A stretch of 47,880 nt of DNA from Labrenzia sp. 011. Lineage in GTDB: Bacteria; Pseudomonadota; Alphaproteobacteria; Rhizobiales; Stappiaceae. Position 1 is the stretch's first letter; each line of letters opens with the position of its first letter. The stretch lies in NCBI RefSeq assembly GCF_003075075.1, contig NZ_QCYM01000065.1:1-47880 (forward strand). Direction: 5' to 3'. The notes under the pieces are model-generated. The model was not told where the DNA came from. It ran no database searches and worked only from the letters and a program-made list of their open reading frames with translations. A program made the position numbers and the translations under genes. This document shows positions 32,971-41,006 of this stretch, piece after piece.

Positions 32971-33777
32971 TCAGCCGGCGATCTTGTCCGCCATGACAGA
33001 GATCGTGCGAACGTAAACTCCGGCCTTGTTCCACTTCTGCAGGACCTTGTAGTTCGCGGTTCCCGGGCCCCAGCCCTGATCGCGACGCCAGCCGTGCTTT
33101 GCCAGATAATTTGCCGTGGAGGCCAGAACATCGGGGATCGACCGGATCAGATCGCGGCGGCCGTTGCGGTCATAGTCGACGGCGTATTTGACATAGGACG
33201 ATGCGAGAAACTGGGTCTGGCCGAGTTCACCCGCCCAGGCCCCCTTCATTTCGGCCGGGGTCATGTCGCGCCGCTGGACGATGGTCAGGGCGGCGACCAG
33301 CTCGTTGGTGAAAAATGCCGAGCGACGGCAGTCGTAGGCGAGGGTTGCCAGAGACTGGAGCACGGGCATGTTGCCGGAAAAGCTGCCATAGTTGGTTTCC
33401 AGACCCCAGATCGCCAGAATCACCGGTGCCGGAACGCCGTATTTCCGTTCGATACCCCTGAAGATTCGTGCGTAGGTCTTGCCGAGTTTCTGGCCGCGCC
33501 GGATCATCGCGTTGTTGACCCGCTTGGCATAGAACTGCTCGAAGCTCAGCTTGAAGGACTTCTGCCCGCGGTCCAGCCGGATCACCTTGGAATTGTAGCT
33601 GACATTCTGAAGGGCTGGCTTCACGACCCTCGGTTTCAGGCCATGGCGGGCGGACTGAGCGATGAAGTCGTCACGCCAGGCCTCGAATCCGCCGGGACCG
33701 TTGCCGCAGGACGCTGCCGAGGCGGTGAGGGGGAAAACAAGAAAACATCCAAGAAAAACATATATGAAAAGGCGCAT
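32971..33777 (-). CDS. MltB-type lytic murein transglycosylase
   Basis: 268 residues. Signal peptide MRLFIYVFLGCFLVFPLTASAA, with cleavage near residue 22, so periplasmic; there is no lipobox. The MltB domain shows FEAWRDDFIAQSARHGL, the catalytic Glu127 in WGLETNYGSFSG, and the later motifs ELGQTQFLASSYVKYAVDYDRNGRRDL and NYLAKHGWRRDQGWG. It cleaves peptidoglycan glycan strands. It lacks a C-terminal peptidoglycan-binding domain, so it is a minimal form. Its position among basal-body genes suggests a role in opening the wall for the rod, since the FlgJ here has no hydrolase domain; that is inference. Confidence 0.9.
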   Translation of the reverse strand: MRLFIYVFLGCFLVFPLTASAASCGNGPGGFEAWRDDFIAQSARHGLKPRVVKPALQNVSYNSKVIRLDRGQKSFKLSFEQFYAKRVNNAMIRRGQKLGKTYARIFRGIERKYGVPAPVILAIWGLETNYGSFSGNMPVLQSLATLAYDCRRSAFFTNELVAALTIVQRRDMTPAEMKGAWAGELGQTQFLASSYVKYAVDYDRNGRRDLIRSIPDVLASTANYLAKHGWRRDQGWGPGTANYKVLQKWNKAGVYVRTISVMADKIAG

Positions 33778-34123
33778 GAGGGCTCCGCTAGCTCCGATAT
33801 ACCGCCGGTCATATTAGCTCAAATTCGCCTTGCGTCATCAACTCTGTTGTCGGGGCCGGAACAGTTTCGGCCAAGCGCACGGCGCTGTGCCGGAGCGCCG
33901 GTGGGGCAGGGATTGCGTCAGGGATCGTGTCTGATGACTGCGCAAGCACGATAAGCGTCGATGTCACGTGGCTCGGAATCGGGAAAACAATCAGGCTTTA
34001 TACCATGGAGATCTTTTCAGCCGGCAAGGAAGGCGGGCGTCGGCTGGAACCGTCGACCATGTGCCGCGACCGGGGTCGGCCCGCGATTGTCCGGGGCCTG
34101 TCCCGCTGTTTGTCAAAAAAGAG
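33778..34123. other. Intergenic region, no gene seen
   Basis: About 500 bp separate the transglycosylase start from the flgH stop. Open frames here lack ribosome sites and have composition typical of non-coding shadow frames. The left part must hold the transglycosylase promoter; I see no clear elements. The right part holds the flgH-side hairpins. Confidence 0.5.
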
Positions 34124-34163
34124 AACGGGCATGGTGCTCGGGGAGCGAGACACCATGCCCGTT
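34115..34163 (-). terminator. Strong intrinsic terminator of flgFGAH operon
   Basis: AACGGGCATGGTG (34124-34136) and CACCATGCCCGTT (34151-34163) form a perfect 13-bp stem with a 14-nt loop. On the minus strand it is followed by CTC and six T residues (34120-34115). Confidence 0.85.
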
Positions 34164-34226
34164 GTCAGCCGGAACGTTGGGCGCTTCTAGAACACGCCGC
34201 CCGCACCGGCCGGGGGAACTTCGGAT

Positions 34227-34261
34227 CACGGGCCCCTGATTGTGGGGTGAAGGGGCCCGTG
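34227..34261 (-). terminator. Second hairpin downstream of flgH
   Basis: CACGGGCCCCT (34227-34237) pairs with AGGGGCCCGTG (34251-34261), and the stem extends outward past one T/C mismatch. There is no U run. It lies 19 nt past the flgH stop and probably protects the mRNA end in tandem with the stronger terminator at 34115-34163. Confidence 0.6.
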
Positions 34262-34279
34262 GTCCGACCGGGTGCCGGA

Positions 34280-35029
34280 TCAGAACGGCAGCAGGATATC
34301 CAGGACCTGGTTGCCGACGCGCGGCTGCTGGACATCGGATATCTGGCCGCGGCCGCCATAGCCGATGCGGGCCTCGGCAATCTGTTCGCTGGCGATGCGG
34401 TTGTTGGCGGTGATGTCTTCCGGACGGACGATACCGGCGACGATCAGCTCGCGGACCTCGAAGTTGACGCGAACCTCCTGGCGGCCCTCGATCACCAGAT
34501 TGCCGTTGGGCAGGACCTGGGTGACGACGGCGGCCACGGTCGTCTGCAGCGTTTCGTTGCGGTCGACGCTGCCGTCGCCCTCGAAACTGGAATTGCTGTT
34601 GGTGTTGGCCAGATCGCTGGCAGCAGTGCTGGCCGGCAGGAAGATCGTGTCGATGGCCGTGCCCAGTGCGCCGCCGACGCCGGCGCCGCTGCTTTCCGAG
34701 CGGCTGCGCTCGGTCTTGTTTTCAATTTCGGCCTGATCGTCGATGGTGACCACAACGGTCAGGATGTCACCGACCTGACTGGCGCGCTGATCCTTGAAGA
34801 AGGCGCGGCTGCCGGACTGCCATAGCGAATTGGGATTGTAATGCGCCTGTTGCGGTTCCGGCATGGGCATCTGCACGGGTCGGTAGCCCGGGGTGGTGGT
34901 CGGATCCTGAATGGCGTTCAGGACAGGTTGCTGACCGACGTTGGCCAGCTTGTCGGCGGTGCCGCATCCGGCTGCGAGAGCGCTCAGCGCGATGCTCGCC
35001 AGGAAGTGTCTTGGAAGAGAAATGAGCAT
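34280..35029 (-). CDS. flgH: Flagellar L-ring protein FlgH
   Basis: 249 residues. The lipoprotein signal has lipobox LAAGC with lipidated Cys22. Family motifs: NSLWQSGSRAFFKDQRASQVGDILTVVVTIDDQAEIEN (about 67-105), LPNGNLVIEGRQEVRVNFEVRELIVAGIVRPEDI and the end ARIGYGGRGQISDVQQPRVGNQVLDILLPF. FlgH forms the outer-membrane L ring. It overlaps flgA by one base (TGATG type junction at 35029), the last gene of flgF-flgG-flgA-flgH, and is followed by two hairpins. Confidence 0.96.
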   Translation of the reverse strand: MLISLPRHFLASIALSALAAGCGTADKLANVGQQPVLNAIQDPTTTPGYRPVQMPMPEPQQAHYNPNSLWQSGSRAFFKDQRASQVGDILTVVVTIDDQAEIENKTERSRSESSGAGVGGALGTAIDTIFLPASTAASDLANTNSNSSFEGDGSVDRNETLQTTVAAVVTQVLPNGNLVIEGRQEVRVNFEVRELIVAGIVRPEDITANNRIASEQIAEARIGYGGRGQISDVQQPRVGNQVLDILLPF

Positions 35030-36012
35030 CAGTTGATCTCGCTGTTCAAGCTTGCAATGACAGGATTGGCGGCATGGACGCGTACTTGACCGCGGGAGGA
35101 AACAATTGCCGGGACGATGCGCCGGGAATGAAGGTTCATGACGTCAATGACGTCACCCTTGGCGCCGTCATCCATGGCCTGGGCGCGGGACGTCAGTTTC
35201 ATGCCCGCCATTTCATAGGTCACGGTGACCTTTTCCCCGCGGCTGATCAGGATCGGGCTGCGGAAGTCGTTGCGGGTCAGGGGCGCATTGGGGCGCAGGC
35301 CGGTCCGCGCTTCCTTGCCGGCAATTTCATCTGCATCCAGAATTGCGCCCGCGGGCACCTTGTTGCGCGGCAGGCGGATGATGGCGACATCGTCTTCGTT
35401 GAGAATGTCGCCGCGGCGAAGCGGCTGCGCCAGGGTCGCCACCTCGATCATTTCGACCGCCGTGCCGCTCAGGGTCACGGGACGGGTGCCGTGTTCGACG
35501 GCCACCGAGATATTGAGGGTGAAGCGCCCGCTGGACTGGGACCAGTCGACCCGGTCGATCCGTACGGGATCGCTTATCTTGGGGTCGGCCAGGATCTCGT
35601 CAGGCGCCTGAACCAGCCGCACGTCGAGACTGTCGGCGTCGATACCGGCATTGCGCTCGGCAAGTGCGGAGCGAACCAGGACTTCCAGCCTGTCCCGGTC
35701 GAAGCGTGTCGCACCCCGATGAACGACAACCGTGCGCAGTCCGTCGGTGCTGGCAAATTCGAGGCCCGCCGCGCGGGCGCGGGCCGCGACCACATCCGCG
35801 TCGACGTTGCCGGAGGTCCCCATGTCCGGTGAGCGGAAGAGGGGCTTTGAGCCCAGCAGGCCGGCGTTTGAATAGAAGTCGCCAACGGTCACGATCTCCG
35901 ACAGGGTGAGAACCTGTGAGCGCAGGACCGGACGATCTTCGGCCAGCGACATTCCGCCGGCAAGACCAGCCAGCAGGAGAGCCATCACGGCAGTGAGAAG
36001 GTGTTTCATCAT
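35029..36012 (-). CDS. flgA: Flagellar P-ring chaperone FlgA
   Basis: 327 residues with signal peptide MMKHLLTAVMALLLAGLAGGMSLA. The C-terminal SAF/FlgA domain (about 190-325) shows AQPLRRGDILNEDDVAIIRLPRNKVPAGAILDADEIAGKEARTGLRPNAPL and ISRGEKVTVTYEMAGMKLTSRAQAMDDGAKGDVIDVMN. It is a periplasmic chaperone for FlgI P-ring assembly. It is longer than enteric FlgA (about 220) because of an N-terminal domain, usual for alphaproteobacteria. The gap to flgG is 15 bp, and it overlaps flgH by 1 nt. Confidence 0.93.
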   Translation of the reverse strand: MMKHLLTAVMALLLAGLAGGMSLAEDRPVLRSQVLTLSEIVTVGDFYSNAGLLGSKPLFRSPDMGTSGNVDADVVAARARAAGLEFASTDGLRTVVVHRGATRFDRDRLEVLVRSALAERNAGIDADSLDVRLVQAPDEILADPKISDPVRIDRVDWSQSSGRFTLNISVAVEHGTRPVTLSGTAVEMIEVATLAQPLRRGDILNEDDVAIIRLPRNKVPAGAILDADEIAGKEARTGLRPNAPLTRNDFRSPILISRGEKVTVTYEMAGMKLTSRAQAMDDGAKGDVIDVMNLHSRRIVPAIVSSRGQVRVHAANPVIASLNSEIN

Positions 36013-36027
36013 CTCGGCCTTCCGTTC

Positions 36028-36810
36028 CTAGCGCAGGTTGGTGGTCGTGGAGTACATCTCGTCGGCTGCCTGGATGATCTGGGAATTCATCTCGTAGGCA
36101 CGCTGGGCCGAGATCAGATCCGCGATTTCCGTCACCGCGTCCACATTGGCCATTTCCAGAAAATACTGTGCGACGCTGCCGAAGCCGTCGTCGCCGGGAT
36201 CGCCGGTTTCCGGCGCGCCGCTGGCATCGGTTTCACGGAAGAGGTTGTCGCCGATGGCCTCGAGACCGGCCGTGTTGACGAATCTGACCAGCTGGACCTG
36301 GCCGAGCTGGACAGTGTTGCCCGCCTGATCGACCCCCTGAACCTCGCCGGTGTTGGAGATGGTGATGTCCAGGGTGGTTTCCGGGATGTTGATACCGGGA
36401 TTGACGGTATAGCCGTCAACCGTCACGAGCTGGCCGTCGGCGTCCCGCTCGAAAGAGCCGTCCCGGGTATAGACCGTGGTGCCGTCGGGCATGTCGATCT
36501 GGAAGAAGCCCTCGCCACGGATTGCCAGATCGAGCGACTTTCCGGTCTGTTCCAGCGAGCCCTGGGACATGATGCGGGTGGTGGAAGCCAGCTTGACGCC
36601 GGAGCCGATCTGAATGCCGGTCGGAACAATCGTTCCCGCATCGGATGTCTCCGTGCCCATGCGGCGCAGGTTCTGGTAGAGCAGATCCTGAAAATCCGCC
36701 CGCTGCTTCTTGAACCCGGTGGTACGCATGTTGGCGACGTTGTTCGAGATGACCTCGACGTTCAGTTCCTGGGCCTTCATGCCCGTCGCGGCGATATGGA
36801 GTGCTTTCAT
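36028..36810 (-). CDS. flgG: Distal rod protein FlgG
   Basis: 260 residues, the standard size. N-terminal rod motif MKALHIAATGMKAQELNVEVISNNVANMRTTGFKKQRADFQDLLYQ and C-terminal VTEIADLISAQRAYEMNSQIIQAADEMYSTTTNLR are diagnostic for FlgG. It builds the distal rod crossing the peptidoglycan and outer membrane rings. It lies 21 bp after flgF and 15 bp before flgA in the sigma-54 operon. Confidence 0.97.
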   Translation of the reverse strand: MKALHIAATGMKAQELNVEVISNNVANMRTTGFKKQRADFQDLLYQNLRRMGTETSDAGTIVPTGIQIGSGVKLASTTRIMSQGSLEQTGKSLDLAIRGEGFFQIDMPDGTTVYTRDGSFERDADGQLVTVDGYTVNPGINIPETTLDITISNTGEVQGVDQAGNTVQLGQVQLVRFVNTAGLEAIGDNLFRETDASGAPETGDPGDDGFGSVAQYFLEMANVDAVTEIADLISAQRAYEMNSQIIQAADEMYSTTTNLR

Positions 36811-36831
36811 GTTCTTCTTCCTCGATGCCGC

Positions 36832-37572
36832 TTAGGCCTGAAGTTTTCCAAGGGTGCCGATCGCCTGACGGCGCAACTCGTCCAGGTCGTTCACGACCTT
36901 GGATGTGGCGTCATAAGCGCGGGTGACCTCGATCAAGCGGGTCACTTCCGTGATCCCGTAGACATTCGAGCCCTCGATGGCTCCCTGAACCATGCGCACT
37001 TCGGCAGCAGGAATGGGATTTTCTCCGGCGAACAGGGTGTCGCCGACTTTCTCCAGGGTGCGGACGTCTTCGAAGTCGACGACCCTGATCTTGCCGCGGA
37101 TACCCTGTTCGGTGGCGATGGTTCCGTCCTTGGCGATCTCAACCTGGCCGTCTTCGACGGAGATGGTGATCGGGCCCGCATCGGTCATGACCGGCCGGCC
37201 TCCGGTGGTGATGAGCTGTCCGTTCGCATCCAGACCGAAGGCGCCTGAGCGGGTATAGGCTTCCGTGCCGTCGTCCATCTGCACGACGAAGAACCCGTCG
37301 CTGTTCAGGGCGAGATCGAACTCGTTGCCGGTCAGCTTGATCGAACCGTGTTCGAAATTCGTCCGCGTCGTGAACATGTCCGTGTAGGAAATCTCGCGAT
37401 CCTGCGGCAGGAAAGCGGACCCGTCTGCGACCGGCATGAGATATTCAGTGAAATGCAGATTCTGCGACTTGTATCCGGATGTGTTGATGTTCGCCATGTT
37501 GTTGGCGACCACATCGAGATGGTGGCGCAAGTTCGATTGCCTCGACAAGGCGACTAGTTGAGCGTTCTCCAT
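36832..37572 (-). CDS. flgF: Proximal rod protein FlgF
   Basis: 246 residues. N-terminal motif LSRQSNLRHHLDVVANNMANINTSGYKSQNLHFTEYL and C-terminal VTRLIEVTRAYDATSKVVNDLDELRRQAIGTLGKLQA mark a proximal rod protein; the lack of the FlgG ending and its place ahead of flgG identify FlgF. Exported by the type III system. AGGGA lies about 10 nt before the ATG. It is the first gene of flgF-flgG-flgA-flgH, expressed from the sigma-54 promoter 70-90 bp upstream. Divergent from fliL. Confidence 0.95.
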   Translation of the reverse strand: MENAQLVALSRQSNLRHHLDVVANNMANINTSGYKSQNLHFTEYLMPVADGSAFLPQDREISYTDMFTTRTNFEHGSIKLTGNEFDLALNSDGFFVVQMDDGTEAYTRSGAFGLDANGQLITTGGRPVMTDAGPITISVEDGQVEIAKDGTIATEQGIRGKIRVVDFEDVRTLEKVGDTLFAGENPIPAAEVRMVQGAIEGSNVYGITEVTRLIEVTRAYDATSKVVNDLDELRRQAIGTLGKLQA

Positions 37573-37642
37573 TGCGAACGGTTCCCTTCATGCTCCCCGA
37601 AAAGCCGGCCGATCTCCCCAGATCCGCTGGCTCGTTAAGGTT

Positions 37643-37661
37643 AATGCACACAGCGTGCCAG
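37643..37661 (-). promoter_or_regulatory. Sigma-54 promoter of flgF operon
   Basis: On the minus strand, CTGGCACGCTGTGTGCAT has GG and GC 10 bp apart. The -24 box TGGCACG is perfect; the -12 box GTGCA has one change from TTGCA. The start would be near 37634, a leader of about 60 nt. Confidence 0.82.
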
Positions 37662-37791
37662 TTTTTAAATCGTTGGGAAATCTGGGTAAAAGCCAAAGGG
37701 GGCGGATGCATGCGGCAAGAGATTCCGGCAGAACTTAACCAGTTGGCAATATTTGCCCGGTGACTCGCGCCAATGTGCCGACACTTAATCG

Positions 37792-37807
37792 TTAACCACT
37801 CGTTAAC
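37792..37807 (+). promoter_or_regulatory. CtrA box of fliL operon
   Basis: TTAACCACTCGTTAAC is a perfect TTAA-N7-TTAAC site, flanked by extra TTAA half-sites on both sides (TTAATCG before, CCATTAACTC after). It lies 58 bp before the fliL ATG. The fliL promoter is a known CtrA target in Caulobacter. Confidence 0.8.
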
Positions 37808-37864
37808 CATTAACTCTTTAGTAATAATTAGCGCGCGCGAGCGCCAGCAGATGCGGAGTGCGGA

Positions 37865-38374
37865 ATGGCGGACGAAAATGCCGCGGGCGACGACGAAGAA
37901 GACGCTGCTGCCGGCAGTGGCAAGGGCGGCAAGAAGAAGCTGTTGCTGTTTGGCGGCATCGGCGTGGCTGTTCTGGCCGTTGCGGGCGGGGCCGGCTATT
38001 TCTTCCTGATGGGAGGCGACAGCCCGGCGCCGACGCCGGGTGAGCCGGATCCGCTTCAGGAAGTGCAAAAGCCGGTGGTGTTTTACGACCTGCCGGAAAT
38101 GACCGTCAATCTGGCGACCGACGGGCGTTCCACCTATCTCAAGGTCCGGATCGCCCTGGAAGTCGAAAACCGCGGGATGATCGACCAGATCCAACCGTAT
38201 CTGCCGCGTATTCTGGATGCGTTCCAGATTTATTTGCGCGAGCTGCGCCCTGCGGACCTGGAAGGGTCTGCCGGTCTGTTCCGTCTGAAGGAAGAATTGC
38301 TCAGGCGGATCAATCTGTCGGTCTATCCGGCAAAGGTTGAAGGGGTGCTGTTCAAGGAAATCCTTGTTCAGTAG
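37865..38374 (+). CDS. fliL: Flagellar basal-body-associated protein FliL
   Basis: 169 residues. A short acidic cytoplasmic head (1-20) and Lys-rich junction are followed by one membrane segment at about 26-48 (LLLFGGIGVAVLAVAGGAGYFFLM). The periplasmic domain has VVFYDLPEMTVNLATDGRSTYLKVRIALEVEN and ends LRRINLSVYPAKVEGVLFKEILVQ, the FliL signature. FliL surrounds the stators and stabilises their engagement. GGAG lies 6 nt before the ATG. First gene of the CtrA-box operon fliL-fliM-DUF6468-motE-TPR. Confidence 0.95.
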   Translation: MADENAAGDDEEDAAAGSGKGGKKKLLLFGGIGVAVLAVAGGAGYFFLMGGDSPAPTPGEPDPLQEVQKPVVFYDLPEMTVNLATDGRSTYLKVRIALEVENRGMIDQIQPYLPRILDAFQIYLRELRPADLEGSAGLFRLKEELLRRINLSVYPAKVEGVLFKEILVQ

Positions 38375-38380
38375 GGACTA

Positions 38381-39613
38381 ATGGCTGATATCGAAGAAGA
38401 CGACCTGTCCGAAGAGGACATGGCCGATGCCTGGGGAGCTGCCCTTGCCGAGCAAGGTGCGGCCGGCGAAGAGGACGATGATCTGGCTGCTGCCTGGGGG
38501 GCTGCCCTGGAAGAGCAGGGGGCCGGCGGTTCCGACGATATGGCGGCCCAATGGGCGGCCATGATCGACGACAGCGAGCCGGATCTTGAAAACGCCACCA
38601 GAGGCGCCGACCGTGTTCTCAACCAGGAGGAAATCGACAACCTTCTCGGCTTCAACATCGAGGACACGATCGCCGGTGACCAGAGCGGTATCCGTGCGCT
38701 GATCAACTCGGCGATGGTCTCCTACGAGCGTCTGCCGATGCTCGAAATCGTGTTCGACCGGCTCGTGCGCCTGACGACCACTTCCCTGCGCAATTTCACT
38801 TCGGACAATGTCGAGGTGTCGCTGGATTCCATCAGTTCCGTCCGGTTCGGCGATTACCTGAACTCCATCCCCCTGCCGGCCATTCTGGGGGTGTTCAAGG
38901 CCGAGGAATGGGATGGTTTCGGTCTGATCACGGTTGAGTCGAGCCTGATCTATTCGATCATCGACGTGCTGCTCGGCGGCGGGCGGGGCACGTCCGCGGT
39001 CCGCGTGGAGGGGCGTCCCTATACCACAATCGAGACGGGTCTCGTTCAGCAGATGGTGGCGCTGATCCTGCAGGACGCGGAGCAGGCCTTCGCGCCGCTG
39101 TCTCCGGTTCACTTCAATCTCGAACGGCTCGAGACCAACCCGCGTTTCGCGGCGATCTCCCGCCCGGCGAACGCCGCGATCCTCGTCGAGTTGAGGATCG
39201 ACATGGAAGATCGGGGTGGATCGGTCGAGATCATGATGCCCTATGCAACGCTGGAGCCGATCCGCGATCTGCTCCTGCAGATGTTCATGGGCGAGAAGTT
39301 CGGCCGCGATCCGATCTGGGAAGGCCATCTGGCCTCGGAAATCCATGCGGCGCAGGTCGAGGTCGATGCGGTCCTTTACGAAACCTATCTGCCGCTGGGG
39401 CGGATCCTGAGCCTGGATGTCGGTCAGACGCTGCTGTTCGACGTGAGCCCTTCCGACCCCGTGACAATCAAATGCGGCAATGTTCCTCTCACGGAAGGAA
39501 CACTCGGGAAAGTGGACGACTCCATTTCCATTCGTGTCGCAAAGAACTTGCGCAAGCCCAAGATGACCCTGGCAGCATTCGAGCGCGCCATGCAAAGCGA
39601 AATGGAGAACTGA
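38381..39613 (+). CDS. fliM: Flagellar motor switch protein FliM with repeated N-terminus
   Basis: 410 residues, about 70 longer than enteric FliM. The extra N-terminus is acidic and holds three imperfect repeats: DMADAWGAALAEQGA (13-27), DLAAAWGAALEEQGA (34-48) and DMAAQWAAMIDD (53-64). Next comes the usual CheY-P-binding type motif NQEEIDNLLGF (81-91), then the FliM middle domain (GIRALINSAMVSYERLPMLEIVFDRLVR) and the C-terminal SpoA domain (YLPLGRILSLDVGQTLLFDVSPSDPVTIKCGNVPL). It forms the C ring that switches rotation. It lies 6 bp after fliL and overlaps the next gene by one base. Confidence 0.95.
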   Translation: MADIEEDDLSEEDMADAWGAALAEQGAAGEEDDDLAAAWGAALEEQGAGGSDDMAAQWAAMIDDSEPDLENATRGADRVLNQEEIDNLLGFNIEDTIAGDQSGIRALINSAMVSYERLPMLEIVFDRLVRLTTTSLRNFTSDNVEVSLDSISSVRFGDYLNSIPLPAILGVFKAEEWDGFGLITVESSLIYSIIDVLLGGGRGTSAVRVEGRPYTTIETGLVQQMVALILQDAEQAFAPLSPVHFNLERLETNPRFAAISRPANAAILVELRIDMEDRGGSVEIMMPYATLEPIRDLLLQMFMGEKFGRDPIWEGHLASEIHAAQVEVDAVLYETYLPLGRILSLDVGQTLLFDVSPSDPVTIKCGNVPLTEGTLGKVDDSISIRVAKNLRKPKMTLAAFERAMQSEMEN

Positions 39614-40188
39614 TGACCACCTTGCCATTGGGAATGATTATCGAGGGGCTGGTGGCCGTTCTGTTGCTGATCACGATCGGTTACTGCTGGATGCTCAACA
39701 AACGCCTGCAACGGCTGCGCGCCGACGAACAGGTGCTGCGGGCGACCATTTCGGAGCTGATGACGGCCACGGAAATCGCCGAACGGGCGATCCTTGGCCT
39801 GAAGAGCACCGCCGCGGATGCGGACAAGACCCTCGGCACGCGCCTCAAGCAGGCGGAGACCATGTCGCATACCCTGGCCGACCAGCTGGGCGAGGGCGAG
39901 AGGGTCTTTACCCGCATCAGCCAGATCGCGGAGGCGGCCCGCTCGGCGATGCCGCAGCGGGAAAGTACGCCCCGCGGCGAGGCCTATGCGGTGCAGCCGC
40001 CCGAGACACAGCCGGGCTATGCGCCGGCGGAGCAGGCCTATGCGCCCGCCGCCCATTATCCCGGACCAGTGACAGCGGAGCATGAGCCTGACCGCAAGCG
40101 CAGCCGGACGTCCGATATCCGCAGCGCGGCAGCGGAAGCAACGGCCCGTCTGGAAGAGTTTCGCAGGCGAAAGGGCGCTGCGGCATGA
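39613..40188 (+). CDS. DUF6468 flagellar-operon membrane protein
   Basis: 191 residues from ATG 39613, overlapping the fliM TGA by one base; longer in-frame starts lie inside fliM. One N-terminal membrane segment at about 5-26 (LGMIIEGLVAVLLLITIGYCWML) is followed by a cytoplasmic helical region (NKRLQRLRADEQVLRATISELMTATEIAERAILGLK). A Pro/Ala/Tyr-rich linker (about 115-160) and a basic tail (ATARLEEFRRRKG) complete it. This pattern between fliM and motE is the DUF6468 family. Its function is not established; co-location with FliL and MotE suggests a motor or stator role. It overlaps motE by 4 nt. Confidence 0.82.
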   Translation: MTTLPLGMIIEGLVAVLLLITIGYCWMLNKRLQRLRADEQVLRATISELMTATEIAERAILGLKSTAADADKTLGTRLKQAETMSHTLADQLGEGERVFTRISQIAEAARSAMPQRESTPRGEAYAVQPPETQPGYAPAEQAYAPAAHYPGPVTAEHEPDRKRSRTSDIRSAAAEATARLEEFRRRKGAAA

Positions 40189-40913
40189 ATCTGAGACTGC
40201 TGCCTTTGCTGGGGATTTCGGCGAGCGCCCTGCTTGCGCTGAAGCTGCTCGGCCTCGTGCTGGGGGCGGACAGCGGCAATCTTCCCATCAACGGGGCAGT
40301 CGCGCAGGAAACTGCCGCCAGCGATGAGGCCGGTGGAGCCGATGCGCCGCCTGCGATGCCGGATGACGGCGCGCCGCCGCCACCGCCGGGAGGCGAGCTT
40401 CCGGACCAGCCGGTCTTGCCGAACAGTCTTGAAATCGGCGGGTCCGCCGCCGAACGGGCGGTTCTGGAAAGTCTGGGAAAGCGGCGGGAAGACCTTCAGC
40501 AACAGGAAGGTCAGCTGGATCTGCGTGAAAAGCTCCTCCAGGCGACGGAAGAACGCATCCAGAAGCGGGTGGACGAACTGAAGAAGCTGGAACAGCGGAT
40601 CGAAGCGGCCGTCGGAGAGAAGGAAAAGCAGGAAAAGGCGGAGATTGCCGGACTTGTGACCATGTATGAAAGCATGAAGGCCAAGGATGCCGCCCGCATC
40701 TTCGATCGTTTGAGTCTTCCCATCCTCCTCAAGGTGGTCCGCCAGATGAAGCCACGGAAAATGGCCGATATCCTGGCCCGCATGTCCGGTGAGTCGGCGG
40801 AAAGGCTGACCGTTGCCATTGCCGGTGATCCCGATGCAGCCGCACAAGCGCCAAGGCCGACGCAGACCCGGGCTTCCGTGCCGGGCAGCCTGCCGAAAAT
40901 CCCGTCAAACTGA
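40185..40913 (+). CDS. motE: MotE-type flagellar motility chaperone (MgtE N-domain-like)
   Basis: 242 residues. An N-terminal membrane or signal segment (LLPLLGISASALLALKLLGLVLG, about 4-26) is followed by a Pro-rich stretch and a long coiled coil (about 85-150, RREDLQQQEGQLDLREKLLQATEERIQKRVDELKKLEQRI). The C-terminal globular domain, MYESMKAKDAARIFDRLSLPILLKVVRQMKPRKMADILARMSGESAERLT, resembles the MgtE N domain. In rhizobia, MotE is a periplasmic chaperone that stabilises MotC for stator function. Fourth gene of the fliL operon, with a 4-nt overlap upstream. Confidence 0.88.
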   Translation: MNLRLLPLLGISASALLALKLLGLVLGADSGNLPINGAVAQETAASDEAGGADAPPAMPDDGAPPPPPGGELPDQPVLPNSLEIGGSAAERAVLESLGKRREDLQQQEGQLDLREKLLQATEERIQKRVDELKKLEQRIEAAVGEKEKQEKAEIAGLVTMYESMKAKDAARIFDRLSLPILLKVVRQMKPRKMADILARMSGESAERLTVAIAGDPDAAAQAPRPTQTRASVPGSLPKIPSN

Positions 40914-41006
40914 GTGAATTACGTGTATTTGGACCGGTCGCGTAAGGGCACGTTAAGAACAGAAAACTAATAATGGTGTGTTGGCGTTATTCGAGGACAG
41001 AACAAC

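Noticed and set aside
33927..34239. Overlapping plus-strand small ORFs between the transglycosylase gene and flgH
   Set aside because: Three frames are open at once without ribosome sites, and they run through the terminator hairpin of the flgH operon.
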